A stretch of DNA of 64,000 nucleotides from UBA5420 sp964485345 (GTDB lineage: Bacteria; Bacillota; Limnochordia; Darwinibacteriales; Darwinibacteriaceae). Numbering within the stretch: the stretch's first letter is position 1; each line of letters opens with the position of its first letter. Below the pieces are notes generated by a model. That model worked only from the letters and a program-made list of their open reading frames with translations. It was not told the origin of the DNA and did no database searches. Positions 1 to 8,813 of the stretch are shown here, in pieces. Made by a program: the position numbers and the translations under genes. Location of the stretch: positions 12,703 to 76,702 of the forward strand of contig CAZAJB010000004.1 of the NCBI GenBank assembly GCA_964485345.1. Direction: 5' to 3'.

Positions 1-72
1 ATCGAGGGTTAATCGCTCTCTTTCGGCCAAGACCAATTGATGGCGAACATTATTCAGCCTCTTATCATCCAC
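1..72 (-). CDS. yabP: YabP-like spore coat assembly protein, N-terminal fragment
   Basis: Only the first 24 codons lie in the window; the gene runs off the left edge. Reading starts at a GTG (70-72) with an AGGAGG Shine-Dalgarno at 81-86, eight bases away. The peptide has the shape of the YabP beginning, a short polar start followed by an H-x-L-x-L-x-x-R-x-x-L-x-L pattern. In Bacillus, YabP lies downstream of mazG/yabN and supports spore cortex and coat assembly. Its place after a SpoIID-like gene and near mazG, spoVB and spoVT supports the name. So little sequence is visible that the call rests largely on context. Confidence 0.62.
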   Translation of the reverse strand, partial: MDDKRLNNVRHQLVLAERERLTLD

Positions 73-135
73 TTCAGCTACCTCCTTGCCTAGAACATGT
101 TACTCCATTCTATGCAAGGGGTAGCCAGGTTAGAC

Positions 136-1095
136 TTACTCGTAAATGGTACGAATCTGCACATCTTGGAAAAAGGTCTTCACGATCTCCTCGGGACTGT
201 TGCCTTCGTCCGCAAGCACATAGGCATCCCACTGGCTGAGGCCAACGCCGTGTCCATAGCCGGTGCCAGTCATGGTGAGGCTCCCGTCTTCGAAGACAAG
301 GTCTCGCAGTAAGGCTGACTTCATCTTGGTAGAATCCACCGCCAGACGGAAGGAGGGCCCTGAAATGGTGTCTTCACCCTGGGTTCCTCGAACTGTAAAG
401 AGCGTTACCCGCCCCGAGGGGCCTTTTTCTGTGATTTCTACGCTTTGGATATCCCCTACATTAAGACCCGTACTGGCCAAGAGATTCCGCAGTTCTCCTG
501 CATTATATGTAGCAGTCCATTCTTTGACATCTTGTGGAATAGACTCACTGTCTGGTAACTTGACGCTGGCGGTAAAGGGCGGCTCCTCGTCCTTATAATC
601 CAGCCCCTCCTTGGCTCTGGCTGTGATTCCCCCAGAATAGGCATGAAACCAGCCCCGTACAAAGCGGTTTTCATAGGTCATTACCTTGCCCCGGGTCATC
701 TCCACACCCTGTTTGATCTCCTCCGTCACAGCCTGGGGGTTAAAGGCTTGGGTTTCTTGGATGGAAGTGGAGACATCGGCACCATACTTATCCTTCACTC
801 CCCCTGTTGCAATGAAATCCATGGTGAAGCTCCGGGCAAAGATGGCCTGGGCAGCATAGGCCTCCACCGGCCAATCGGGAAACATCTCGCCTGCCACCAC
901 TGCCTGAATGTATTCTTCTAGGGCCATTTCCTGAATTTGACCCGTTTCATTGACATAGACAGTCAAGGTGGGTTCTTCCTGCAGATCCCTGACAATATTG
1001 CGATCATCACCCGACCAACTAATCAAGACTGTGACGCTGGCAATGACCACCAGTACTAATCCGAGCACAATGGCGTGATTTCTCTTAAAGGCCAT
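136..1095 (-). CDS. SpoIID/LytB-domain protein, membrane-anchored
   Basis: A 319-aa protein of the SpoIID/LytB family, lytic transglycosylases that cleave glycan strands denuded of stem peptides, for example during engulfment. One N-terminal membrane segment spans about residues 8-28, with the rest outside. The family hallmark EYIQAVVAGEM carries the presumed catalytic Glu at residue 70, followed by the AAQAIFARSF helix; the C-terminal GTGYGHGVGLSQWDA block is also typical. ATG at 1095 is chosen because AGGAG lies seven bases upstream (1103-1107); the in-frame TTG at 1101 nearly touches that site. It is probably co-transcribed with yabP, whose GTG starts 63 bases after this stop. Whether it is the main SpoIID or a paralogue cannot be told here. 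Confidence 0.85.
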   Translation of the reverse strand: MAFKRNHAIVLGLVLVVIASVTVLISWSGDDRNIVRDLQEEPTLTVYVNETGQIQEMALEEYIQAVVAGEMFPDWPVEAYAAQAIFARSFTMDFIATGGVKDKYGADVSTSIQETQAFNPQAVTEEIKQGVEMTRGKVMTYENRFVRGWFHAYSGGITARAKEGLDYKDEEPPFTASVKLPDSESIPQDVKEWTATYNAGELRNLLASTGLNVGDIQSVEITEKGPSGRVTLFTVRGTQGEDTISGPSFRLAVDSTKMKSALLRDLVFEDGSLTMTGTGYGHGVGLSQWDAYVLADEGNSPEEIVKTFFQDVQIRTIYE

Positions 1096-1262
1096 AAGCA
1101 ATCTCCTTTGTTTTTGTTAGTTTCACCAAAAGAGTGGCGTAAAATCGCTCGAAAAGCGGGTATTATCAAAGTTTTCGGGGAAAATATTACCACAGTTAGC
1201 AGGAGAACTCGAATAATCCTAGAATTACTGGGTATATTTCCACCTTAAGAGGAGGTTTATTT

Positions 1263-1541
1263 GTGAACAAAGCAGAGTTGATTGCTAGTGTGGCTGACAA
1301 AGCAGGTATGACCAAAAAGGCAGCTGGCGAAGCGGTAGAAGCAGTATTTGCAGCTATTTCTGATTCATTGGCCCAAGAGGAGAAAGTAACCATCGTTGGC
1401 TTCGGTACTTTCGAAGTCAGACCTCGCCAAGAGCGCCAAGGTATCAATCCTTCCACCGGCAAACCCATTACGATTCCAGCCACGAAGGTTCCTGCCTTTA
1501 AACCAGGCAAGTCTCTCCGAGAAGTCGTAGCTCCTAAGTAA
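1263..1541 (+). CDS. hup: HU family DNA-binding protein
   Basis: A 92-aa nucleoid protein with the whole HU fold: an N-terminal helical dimerisation part (NKAELIASVADKAGMTKKAA) and the beta-arm signature GFGTFEVRPRQERQGINPSTGKPI, with the intercalating-loop proline. It binds and bends DNA non-specifically as a dimer. The start is GTG with a strong GAGGAGG seven bases upstream. It is divergent from the SpoIID-like gene and in the same direction as mazG, from which it is separated by a double-hairpin repeat and a terminator. HU beside mazG and the yab sporulation genes is a familiar clostridial arrangement. Confidence 0.97.
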   Translation: MNKAELIASVADKAGMTKKAAGEAVEAVFAAISDSLAQEEKVTIVGFGTFEVRPRQERQGINPSTGKPITIPATKVPAFKPGKSLREVVAPK

Positions 1542-1544
1542 AGA

Positions 1545-1590
1545 GACGTTTCACGTAGTGAGACTCCGAGGCGAATGCTTTGCATTCGTC
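1545..1590 (+). repeat. Double-hairpin dispersed repeat, copy 1
   Basis: Two small hairpins in tandem: GTTTCAC/GTGAGAC around a three-base loop (about 1548-1564) and GCGAATGC/GCATTCGT around TTT (1571-1589). About 36 of 46 bases match a second copy at 8847-8891. Both copies lie just beyond the 3' end of a highly expressed gene (hup here, rplY there) and before a separate terminator-like hairpin. No coding function is visible. Confidence 0.7.
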
Positions 1591-1601
1591 AAATGTATGA
1601 A

Positions 1602-1632
1602 GCCCCCTAAAGCTAGGGGGTTCTTTACTTTG
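1602..1632 (+). terminator. Intrinsic terminator after hup
   Basis: Stem CCCCCTA (1603-1609) pairs with TAGGGGG (1614-1620) over a four-base loop and is followed by a T-rich tail TTCTTTACTTT. It ends hup transcription before mazG. Confidence 0.85.
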
Positions 1633-1661
1633 TAGGCAAGAAAGGAGCTGAGGATACTGCC

Positions 1662-2453
1662 ATGAGCTGGTCGGATCTAGCGGAGATTATTGGCAAGTTA
1701 CGCTCGCCTGAGGGTTGTCCCTGGGATAGAAAGCAGACCCACGAGAGTCTGAAGCGTTACTTGCTTGAAGAGACCTATGAACTATTTGAGGCCATTGACG
1801 AAAAAGACGACGACGCCATCAAGGATGAACTGGGCGATGTACTTCTGCAGGTGCTGCTCCATGCTGAAATTGCTAGGGAAACCGGAGCTTTTTCCATCGA
1901 TGATGTGATTGAGAACCTCAGTGAGAAAATGATCCGCCGCCATCCCCATGTCTTTACGGAGGCGTTGAACCTAGAAACACCGGAGCAGGTTGTGAAGACC
2001 TGGGATGCCATAAAAAAGAGCGAGGAACATCTAGCCCAGCGAGTTTCGGTCCTTGATGGGGTTCCTAGCGTTTTTCCTGCCCTAATGCGGGCAGAAAAGA
2101 TCCAGATGCGAGCGGCCAAGGTCGGCTTTGATTGGGACGAAGCACCAGATGTTGTGGAGAAGATCGAAGAAGAGCTCGGCGAACTCAAAGAGGCCATGGC
2201 CAAGGGTTCCCAGGCTGAACTTGAGGATGAGCTCGGTGACCTCTTGTTTGCCACGGTGAACTTGTCCCGCTTCATTGACGTGGATCCGGAGTTTGCCCTA
2301 GAAGGGGCGACAGCCAAATTCAGCAAGCGCTTCCACCTCGTAGAGGCCTATGCTAAGGAAGAAGGCGTGGACCTGAAGGATCTCAACCTCGACGAGCTCA
2401 ATTTGCTCTGGGATCGGGCCAAGGATCAGCTGCGCAAGAACCCCCAGGCCTGA
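1662..2453 (+). CDS. mazG: Nucleoside triphosphate pyrophosphohydrolase MazG
   Basis: A 263-aa MazG that hydrolyses (d)NTPs to the monophosphate and pyrophosphate, a house-cleaning role. The N-terminal domain shows the all-alpha NTP-PPase motif EExxE (residues 36-40) with ExxD (56-59) coordinating magnesium; a second MazG-like repeat, with another EEELGELKEA helix and DELGDLLF, follows near residues 170-200, as in E. coli MazG. It lacks the tetrapyrrole-methylase-like domain fused to MazG in Bacillus YabN. GAGG lies eight bases before the ATG. The 3' end overlaps the convergent spoVB gene by 28 bases. Confidence 0.95.
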   Translation: MSWSDLAEIIGKLRSPEGCPWDRKQTHESLKRYLLEETYELFEAIDEKDDDAIKDELGDVLLQVLLHAEIARETGAFSIDDVIENLSEKMIRRHPHVFTEALNLETPEQVVKTWDAIKKSEEHLAQRVSVLDGVPSVFPALMRAEKIQMRAAKVGFDWDEAPDVVEKIEEELGELKEAMAKGSQAELEDELGDLLFATVNLSRFIDVDPEFALEGATAKFSKRFHLVEAYAKEEGVDLKDLNLDELNLLWDRAKDQLRKNPQA

Positions 2454-4021
2454 AGATGACGGGCCAAGGGTTTACCGACTAGGGGCAGAAGACGGAGATC
2501 GCGCTCCGTTAAGCTCTTGGTTGTCATCAAGAAAAGAAAATAAAGGATGAAGCCGCTCAGAAGAGAAAAGATGCTAGCTGCCCCAGGGGATATGAAACGT
2601 GCCAAAGTATCCTGGCAGAGGCACATCCAGAGGGATGCAGCAGCTGTACAGAGCGTGGGATAAAGCAGGCTAGCCCGGACGGCGATGGCCCTGCCCATCC
2701 TTTTGTAGACCGAACACAAATTGATCAGAGCAATCACCGCCCAACCAAGGGTGGTTCCCCAGGCTGCCCCGAGCATACCGAAGCGGGGGTCCGCCAACAG
2801 AACATAGTTTAGGGCAAATTTGCAGAATACACCGATGCCCAGGTTGCGAACGGGAACCAGCATATTTCCGAGGCCCTGTAAAACCCCTGTACTGGCTTGA
2901 ATGATGCCGAGAGAAACGGCGCCAAAGGACAGAATGGCAAGGGGCGCCGCCACTTGATGATAGCCAAAGAGCATTGTACTGAGGGGTTCTGCCAAGACAA
3001 ACAGGGCTGCGCAAGAAGGGATGCCAAAGATCAGCGCAATTCGTAGAGCTTCTTGGGTTCGGTGCCGAACAAGTCTTTTGCTTTGCAAAGCCCAAGCCTC
3101 TGAGATAGCAGGTACTAGACTGGTGGCCAGGGCTACCGTCACCACATTGGGAAATTGCGAAAGAGTGAGAGCCATGCCTAAATGGCCCAGACCTTCGCGG
3201 ATCATGGCAGGTGAGAAGCCTGCCATTTGCATACGCAGAGGGATCAAAAAGCTATCGGCCAATTGCATAATAGGCCATAAGATAGTGGCCACCACAGCGG
3301 GAAAGGCCAGGGCCACTAGTTTTTTTGCGATCCCCAGCAAGGGTTCGGGCGCACGCCTTCCCTTCTCTGCAATGGAGGCCAACAGCACCTCACCCTGTGC
3401 GCCATAGTAGATGGCCAAGACCATCCAGCCGGCGAATTCCCCTGCGATAAATCCCCAGGCGATGCCGGTCACCGCCATCTCAACGCCCTGGGGTCTCAGC
3501 CAAACGGTGGCTAGCACCGTTACGACCACCCGCACCACTTGATCAATCACCTGGGCGAGGGCTGTGGGGGTCATACACTGTAGGCCCTGGAAGAACCCTC
3601 GCAAGGCCGCGCTGAGGGCTAGAAAGAAACAAGCGGGTCCCAGGAGGGCTAAGGTCTTGGCGGCTCCTATGTCCTTGGCAAAACGGACCGCAAACCAGTC
3701 CGCACCCAGAAAGAGGGCCAGGCCCACGACACTGCCGCTCAGCAGCATCAGACCCGTTCCCACTCGAAAGACCCTACGGACATCCTGCCGCGACCCTAGG
3801 GCCACCTTTTCCGCCGTGAGCTTGGCAATAGCCACAGGTACGCCCGCTATGGCCACCACCGCAGCAAAGTAGTGGATGGGCTTGACAAGTTGGTAAAGAC
3901 CCATCCCATCATCATAAATCAGCCTGGGTAGTACAATCATGTAGACAAGACCAATAACCCGGCTAGCCAGGCTCGCTAGGGTCAAGACGACAGCACCACG
4001 TAAAAAAGACTCCTTTGTCAT
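2426..4021 (-). CDS. spoVB: SpoVB-like polysaccharide flippase (MOP/MATE superfamily)
   Basis: A 531-aa integral membrane protein with about 14 hydrophobic helices, matching the oligosaccharide-lipid flippase family that includes SpoVB, YtgP and MurJ. SpoVB acts in spore cortex synthesis and probably moves lipid-linked precursors across the membrane. The opening (TKESFLRGAVVLTLASLASRVIG) is typical of the SpoVB branch. The ATG at 4021 has GAGG eight bases upstream; an upstream in-frame ATG at 4054 lacks a site. It follows spoVT on the same strand, the conserved mfd-spoVT-spoVB order. Subfamily choice rests on context as well as sequence. Confidence 0.9.
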   Translation of the reverse strand: MTKESFLRGAVVLTLASLASRVIGLVYMIVLPRLIYDDGMGLYQLVKPIHYFAAVVAIAGVPVAIAKLTAEKVALGSRQDVRRVFRVGTGLMLLSGSVVGLALFLGADWFAVRFAKDIGAAKTLALLGPACFFLALSAALRGFFQGLQCMTPTALAQVIDQVVRVVVTVLATVWLRPQGVEMAVTGIAWGFIAGEFAGWMVLAIYYGAQGEVLLASIAEKGRRAPEPLLGIAKKLVALAFPAVVATILWPIMQLADSFLIPLRMQMAGFSPAMIREGLGHLGMALTLSQFPNVVTVALATSLVPAISEAWALQSKRLVRHRTQEALRIALIFGIPSCAALFVLAEPLSTMLFGYHQVAAPLAILSFGAVSLGIIQASTGVLQGLGNMLVPVRNLGIGVFCKFALNYVLLADPRFGMLGAAWGTTLGWAVIALINLCSVYKRMGRAIAVRASLLYPTLCTAAASLWMCLCQDTLARFISPGAASIFSLLSGFILYFLFLMTTKSLTERDLRLLPLVGKPLARHLQAWGFLRS

Positions 4022-4099
4022 ATCCCACGCCTCTTTTTCTCTATGCTTACGCAATAGGGGCGCGGGTTATGAGGAGTCCGAGCATTTTTGCCTGTTCGG

Positions 4100-4633
4100 T
4101 TACTGCTCCATTTGCTTCGCTAAGAAACCGGCTGCCGTTTCACAAAGCTTTTGCTCCAACTCGCCTAGTTGTCGTTTCGCTTCGTTGGTCCCTAAGATCA
4201 CGGTTCCGATGGGATCACCTTCTGAGATAATGGGTGCTATTACCTGCATGGCAAAATCCCATTCATCGTCTTCAGGGCGATCCCCCTTGCGCAGCGTTAT
4301 AATGCGTCGAGATTCCATCGACTCTTCTACAACAGCCACCACCGCTTTATCTATCCATTGCTTCTTGGGGGCCCCAGAAATGGCCACAACGGCGTCTCGA
4401 TCGGTAATGATGGCCACATGACCTGTCGTCTCCTGCAAGGAGTCCGAATACTCCTGGGCGAAATCGCCCAGTTCTCCAATGGGTGAATACTTCTTTAAGA
4501 TAACTTCCCCATCTCGATCAACGAAAATCTCTAGGGGATCTCCTTCGCGGATGCGCATAGTACGGCGAATTTCTTTGGGGATGACTACACGTCCCAGATC
4601 GTCAATGCGTCGAACTATTCCAGTTGCTTTCAA
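4100..4633 (-). CDS. spoVT: Stage V sporulation protein T, AbrB-type regulator
   Basis: A 177-aa forespore transcription factor. The N-terminal AbrB swapped-hairpin DNA-binding domain (ATGIVRRIDDLGRVVIPKEIRR, about residues 2-50) is followed by a GAF-like domain to the end. I place the start at TTG 4633, which gives the canonical MKATGIVRR opening and a GAGGGG site seven bases upstream; the in-frame GTG at 4639 would collide with that site. A sigma-G-like promoter at 4669-4699 fits the known forespore expression of spoVT in Bacillus. In that organism SpoVT tunes sigma-G regulon genes and germination. Downstream is spoVB. Confidence 0.95.
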   Translation of the reverse strand: MKATGIVRRIDDLGRVVIPKEIRRTMRIREGDPLEIFVDRDGEVILKKYSPIGELGDFAQEYSDSLQETTGHVAIITDRDAVVAISGAPKKQWIDKAVVAVVEESMESRRIITLRKGDRPEDDEWDFAMQVIAPIISEGDPIGTVILGTNEAKRQLGELEQKLCETAAGFLAKQMEQ

Positions 4634-4668
4634 TGTCACACCCCTCTTCTATCTAATGAGCTTGGATT

Positions 4669-4699
4669 TAGTATTAGCGGCCTCTACCTCTTTTATTCA
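4669..4699 (-). promoter_or_regulatory. Sigma-G-like promoter of spoVT
   Basis: On the minus strand TGAATA (4694-4699) is followed after 18 bases by AATACTA (4669-4675). This differs by one base from the sigma-G consensus TGAATA-N17/18-CATACTA. It overlaps the last codons of mfd and lies about 35 bases before the spoVT start. Confidence 0.6.
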
Positions 4700-7600
4700 C
4701 CTGAGGCATGCAGACAATACCTCAGCTAGAAAAGCCAAGGCCCGATCATCCTGCTTATCTTTTTCCACCAGTAACTGGCCCACACGCCCATGGCGATAGG
4801 AAATCTTACCTCTATACTTCGTGTACAAAGCGGCATAGGTGTTGGCATCCATGGCGAGTCCTTCCAAGAATTTCAACTGGAATTTGGCACTGCGCGCGGA
4901 GATCGATCCAATCCCGACCAAGCGGGCGAGGATTTTAATCCTGGCAATCTGCAGCAGGTTACGCACCGCATCTGGCAAGTCGCCAAAGCGGTCCTGAACT
5001 TCCTCCTCGAGATCATCGCAGTCTTCCATTGTATCGAGGGCAATGATCTTCTGGTAGAGCTCTATTTTTTGTCCAGGATCAGAGACATAGCTGTCATCGA
5101 TATAGGCGTCAACCTGTAGATCTAAAACCGGATCCGGTGGCGCAGCCTGCACTTCACCATCGGTTTTCAGCTCGGCGATGGCATCCTCCAAGAGCTTGCA
5201 GTAGAGCTCAAAGCCTACAGAGGCAATGAAACCGTGTTGCTCAGGGCCGAGAAGGTTCCCTGCTCCGCGGATCTCCAGATCCCGCATGGCGATGCGAATA
5301 CCCGAACCAAGCTCGGTGAATTCCTTAATGGCGCCGAGACGTTTTTCCGCCTCTTCGGTCAGGATCTTGTCTTTGCGATGGGTGAAATAGGCGTAGGCAA
5401 CACGGTTCGTACGGCCAACCCGTCCGCGCAGCTGGTAGAGCTGGGCCAAGCCTAAATGGTCTGCGTTATCGATGATCAGAGTGTTGACATTGCCGATATC
5501 CATACCAGTTTCAATAATTGTGGTACAGAGAAGAATATCAAACTCGCCCTGGTAAAAGTCGAGCATCACCCGTTCTAAGACCGACTCATCCATTTGTCCG
5601 TGGGCGATTGCGATCCTAGCCTCTGGCACGAGCTTGGCCAGTTCACCATAGACATAGTCAATAGACTGGACCCGATTATGGACAAAGTAGACCTGGCCTT
5701 GCCTGGCAAGTTCGCGCAAGATAGCCTGGCGAATCAGTTGCTCGTCGTATTCCACCACATAGGTGCGGATCGGATAGCGATCCTCTGGCGGTGTTTCGAT
5801 CACACTCATATCCCGCGCTCCCACCATGGCCATGTGTAAGGTACGGGGAATAGGCGTAGCGGAAAGGGTTAGCACATCCACATTGGTGCTAAGTTCTTTC
5901 AACCTCTCCTTTTGGGCAACCCCGAAGCGCTGCTCCTCATCCACAATGACAAGGCCTAGGTCCTTAAAGGTCACGTCCTTAGAAAGGAGGCGGTGGGTGC
6001 CGATAACGATATCCACCGTACCCTTTTTGACGCCCTGCATGGTACGGGCGACCTCGCTTGGCGATTGAAAACGGCTGGCTACGGAGATCGAAATGGGAAA
6101 CTCCTCAAAACGATCTTGAAAGGTGCGATGGTGCTGCTGGGCTAGGATCGTTGTTGGTACCAAGACTGCCACTTGCTTACTGCTGGCCACCGCCTTAAAG
6201 GCGGCGCGAATTGCCACCTCCGTCTTCCCATAGCCTACGTCTCCACACAGAAGGCGATCCATGGGCCGGGACTTTTCCATGTCGCGTTTTACGGCAGTAA
6301 TGGCCTGCATTTGATCAGGGGTTTCCTGATAGGGAAAGGAGTTCTCTAGGTCACGCTGCCAGGGAGTATCTTCAGGAAAGGCAAAGCCCTGGATGGCCTC
6401 GCGCTCTGCATAGAGTTTGATCAACCCTGCCGCCATCTCCTGCACCGATTCTTTGGCGCGCTTTTTCACCCGAGCCCATTCGTTGCCGCCGAGTTTCGAG
6501 AGGCGGGGTGCACCCTCTTCCATCCCAATATAGCGTTGGAGGAGGTGAATCTGATCGGTGGGTACATAGAGGCGATCTTCGCCGGCATAACGGATAAACA
6601 GATAGTCCTTAGAGCGGTTATCCACCTGCAGGACTTCTATACCTAGGTATTTCCCGATCCCATGATTGATATGGACCACATAATCGCCCACCCGTAGTTC
6701 CTGTGGCGTGAGGCGCAAACCCTCCTCAACCTTGGTGGGCTTGGGCTTTGTCTTCTGGCGTCCATACAGCTCGAGTTCTGTGAAGACTGCTAGTTTGAAG
6801 CCGGGAAACTCAAAGCCAGTCTCTAGGCCGCCTTGTGTTATGACGCAGCTACCGATTTGCAGTTCCCTGTGCAGCTGGTCCACATAGACCGCGGGAATAT
6901 CGTCATCGTGGAGCAGTTCTAGGAGACGTTCACCCTTCTCCCTAGAAGAAACCAGGCAAAGGATGCGGTAAAGGTCTTTACGGAGCTGCTTGATACGGTG
7001 CAGCATGCGCTCAATACTGCCCCCAAAATGTTCAGGCATGCGCAGATTCACTGAAATGGAACTGAGGCTTTCCATGCCCGTCACTCTTTTGCCCAAGACT
7101 GCCAGGTAGATCGCATCATACTCCTGGAATTTGGTGAAGAGGGTGTTCCAATCGGCGAAGATTTTACTGAGACTACTAAGAATCCGGCCCCGGCGCAGGA
7201 GATGGCCAAAATTGTCCCCAATCTCCATCGACGCGTTAGCAGCCGCCTCTTTGAGGCGCACCGGTTCATCAAGGACGACCATCGTGTCTTGGGGCAGGTA
7301 GTCAAGGAGGGTGACGATCTCGCCAAAAAATCCTTTGTATTGGTCGATACCAGGAAAATACCCTTGCTGATCGAAGGCCTCTAAGTGACGGGCTCCCTGC
7401 GCCAGCAAGTCATCGGCCTCCTGGGCAAGCTGGAGCTTGTAAAGGCGTTCGCTCTGGATTTGCACTTCCGCCCAAATGGCTTCCCTAATCTCCTCTAGAT
7501 CGGCTGGATCATAGAGCGTTTCTCTGGCGGCCTTGATCTTTACCTCTTGGATGTTCTCCAGGGATTTCTGCGTGGTGAAGTCAAAAATGCGCATGGAATC

Positions 7601-8185
7601 CACTTCGTCGCCGAAGAGCTCGATCCGAACAGGCCCACTGGAGAAGGAAGGAGCAATATCTAAAATGCCACCCCTCGTACTGAACTGGCCGAACTTCTCC
7701 ACTAAGGGTACCCGCTCGTAGCCGAGCGCGACCAAAGAGACTGCCACCTCACCAAGGTCGAGACGGGAGTCCATATTGATTGAAAATTCTGATTGTCTTA
7801 GGCGTTCTGGAGCTACCAAGCCTTCGAGTAGGCCGGTTATGGGTGCCAGAATGATCGTTCCGGGCCGATATCCTTCTTGCAGGACTTCAAGTCTACTCGA
7901 GCGCAGGTCCAAGGCCGCGGGGGCCTCTTCATGGGGCATGAGCTCGTTACCTTCCCAGATTAAACTCCTGGCTCCCGGCAGTAAGCTAGAAAAGTCTACC
8001 GCCAGGCGTTCTGCCTGCATGAGGGTGCTGGTCACAACCAGCATCACCTTGGCTGGATCGTAGATGGTGCTCAGAAAGACCGAGCGTTGCCCCCCCGACA
8101 GACCCGTGACCATCTGGCGATGTTGGCCTGCATGGCTTACTTCTTTGCTTTGACGTACCAGGTCTACTAGACCTTGTAGAGACAA
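4697..8185 (-). CDS. mfd: Transcription-repair coupling factor Mfd
   Basis: A 1162-aa ATP-dependent translocase that removes RNA polymerase stalled at DNA lesions and recruits UvrA. Domains in order: a UvrB-like N-terminal module, the RNA-polymerase-interacting tudor-like domain near residue 498 (LRVGDYVVHINHGIGKYLG), the RecG-like translocase with Walker A GDVGYGKT near 650 and DEEQ near 749, the SATPIPRTL motif III, and the C-terminal TRCF domain. Length is normal. TTG at 8185 has AAAGGGGGA about eight bases upstream and gives the usual short N-terminus. It starts 19 bases after pth ends, the usual pth-mfd pair. Confidence 0.98.
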   Translation of the reverse strand: MSLQGLVDLVRQSKEVSHAGQHRQMVTGLSGGQRSVFLSTIYDPAKVMLVVTSTLMQAERLAVDFSSLLPGARSLIWEGNELMPHEEAPAALDLRSSRLEVLQEGYRPGTIILAPITGLLEGLVAPERLRQSEFSINMDSRLDLGEVAVSLVALGYERVPLVEKFGQFSTRGGILDIAPSFSSGPVRIELFGDEVDSMRIFDFTTQKSLENIQEVKIKAARETLYDPADLEEIREAIWAEVQIQSERLYKLQLAQEADDLLAQGARHLEAFDQQGYFPGIDQYKGFFGEIVTLLDYLPQDTMVVLDEPVRLKEAAANASMEIGDNFGHLLRRGRILSSLSKIFADWNTLFTKFQEYDAIYLAVLGKRVTGMESLSSISVNLRMPEHFGGSIERMLHRIKQLRKDLYRILCLVSSREKGERLLELLHDDDIPAVYVDQLHRELQIGSCVITQGGLETGFEFPGFKLAVFTELELYGRQKTKPKPTKVEEGLRLTPQELRVGDYVVHINHGIGKYLGIEVLQVDNRSKDYLFIRYAGEDRLYVPTDQIHLLQRYIGMEEGAPRLSKLGGNEWARVKKRAKESVQEMAAGLIKLYAEREAIQGFAFPEDTPWQRDLENSFPYQETPDQMQAITAVKRDMEKSRPMDRLLCGDVGYGKTEVAIRAAFKAVASSKQVAVLVPTTILAQQHHRTFQDRFEEFPISISVASRFQSPSEVARTMQGVKKGTVDIVIGTHRLLSKDVTFKDLGLVIVDEEQRFGVAQKERLKELSTNVDVLTLSATPIPRTLHMAMVGARDMSVIETPPEDRYPIRTYVVEYDEQLIRQAILRELARQGQVYFVHNRVQSIDYVYGELAKLVPEARIAIAHGQMDESVLERVMLDFYQGEFDILLCTTIIETGMDIGNVNTLIIDNADHLGLAQLYQLRGRVGRTNRVAYAYFTHRKDKILTEEAEKRLGAIKEFTELGSGIRIAMRDLEIRGAGNLLGPEQHGFIASVGFELYCKLLEDAIAELKTDGEVQAAPPDPVLDLQVDAYIDDSYVSDPGQKIELYQKIIALDTMEDCDDLEEEVQDRFGDLPDAVRNLLQIARIKILARLVGIGSISARSAKFQLKFLEGLAMDANTYAALYTKYRGKISYRHGRVGQLLVEKDKQDDRALAFLAEVLSACLR

Positions 8186-8204
8186 TATCCATTCCCCCTT
8201 TTGG

Positions 8205-8795
8205 TCAAGTTTCCCTTTGTTTGCTTTGCTTTCGATTATACAGATTCATCACCGAGAGCAGATCCTCTTTCAGCCACATTTCGGTGGCCTCTACTGCCCG
8301 GGCTGCCCCATCTTCTAGTATCTTGGTTTCTGCCGCATCGATTCCCTGCAATACATACTCCGCCGCTGCTAAAAAAGGTGGAGGCTGGCCGATTCCCACC
8401 CGCAAACGAGGAAAGGAATCGTTTTTTAAGTGCGTAATAATGTCGGACATCCCCCTGTGACCGCCGCTTGAGCCAGAGCCTTTGATCCGCAAAGAACCGG
8501 AGGGCAAATCCAAGTCATCGTAAATGATCAAGAGGTCCTCTAGATCAAGCCCATAGAAATTGACAAGATCCGCGACCGGTCTGCCGCTGCGATTCATGAA
8601 ACTCTGGGGCTTGACGAGCATTACACGCCGTCCCAAGGCCCGGCCTTCACCATAGGTGGCACCAAATTTATGCTTGGTCAGGGGAATCTCAAGCTTCTTG
8701 CTGAGGCGATCGATGACCCAGAAACCTAGATTATGTCGCGTTTGCGCGTAACGAAGCCCTGGATTACCAAGGCCCACAATCACTCGTAGCAACAT
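8205..8795 (-). CDS. pth: Peptidyl-tRNA hydrolase
   Basis: A 196-aa Pth that releases tRNA from peptidyl-tRNA that has dropped off ribosomes. The VGLGNPG motif carries Asn11, TRHNLGF the catalytic His21, MNRSG Asn69 and YDDLDLPSG Asp93; the GSSGGHRG loop follows. The start is ATG 8795, giving the standard MLLRVIVGLGNPG opening, with AAGGCGG nine bases upstream; the open frame runs further upstream but without homology. It lies between rplY and mfd as in Bacillus. The fin gene found between pth and mfd in Bacillus is absent. Confidence 0.97.
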   Translation of the reverse strand: MLLRVIVGLGNPGLRYAQTRHNLGFWVIDRLSKKLEIPLTKHKFGATYGEGRALGRRVMLVKPQSFMNRSGRPVADLVNFYGLDLEDLLIIYDDLDLPSGSLRIKGSGSSGGHRGMSDIITHLKNDSFPRLRVGIGQPPPFLAAAEYVLQGIDAAETKILEDGAARAVEATEMWLKEDLLSVMNLYNRKQSKQRET

Positions 8796-8813
8796 ACAAG
8801 TACACCCGCCTTT

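Noticed and set aside
1775..2326. A 183-codon minus-strand ORF opposite mazG
   Set aside because: Ser-rich shadow of the acidic mazG sequence without a ribosome site; mazG itself is clearly coding.
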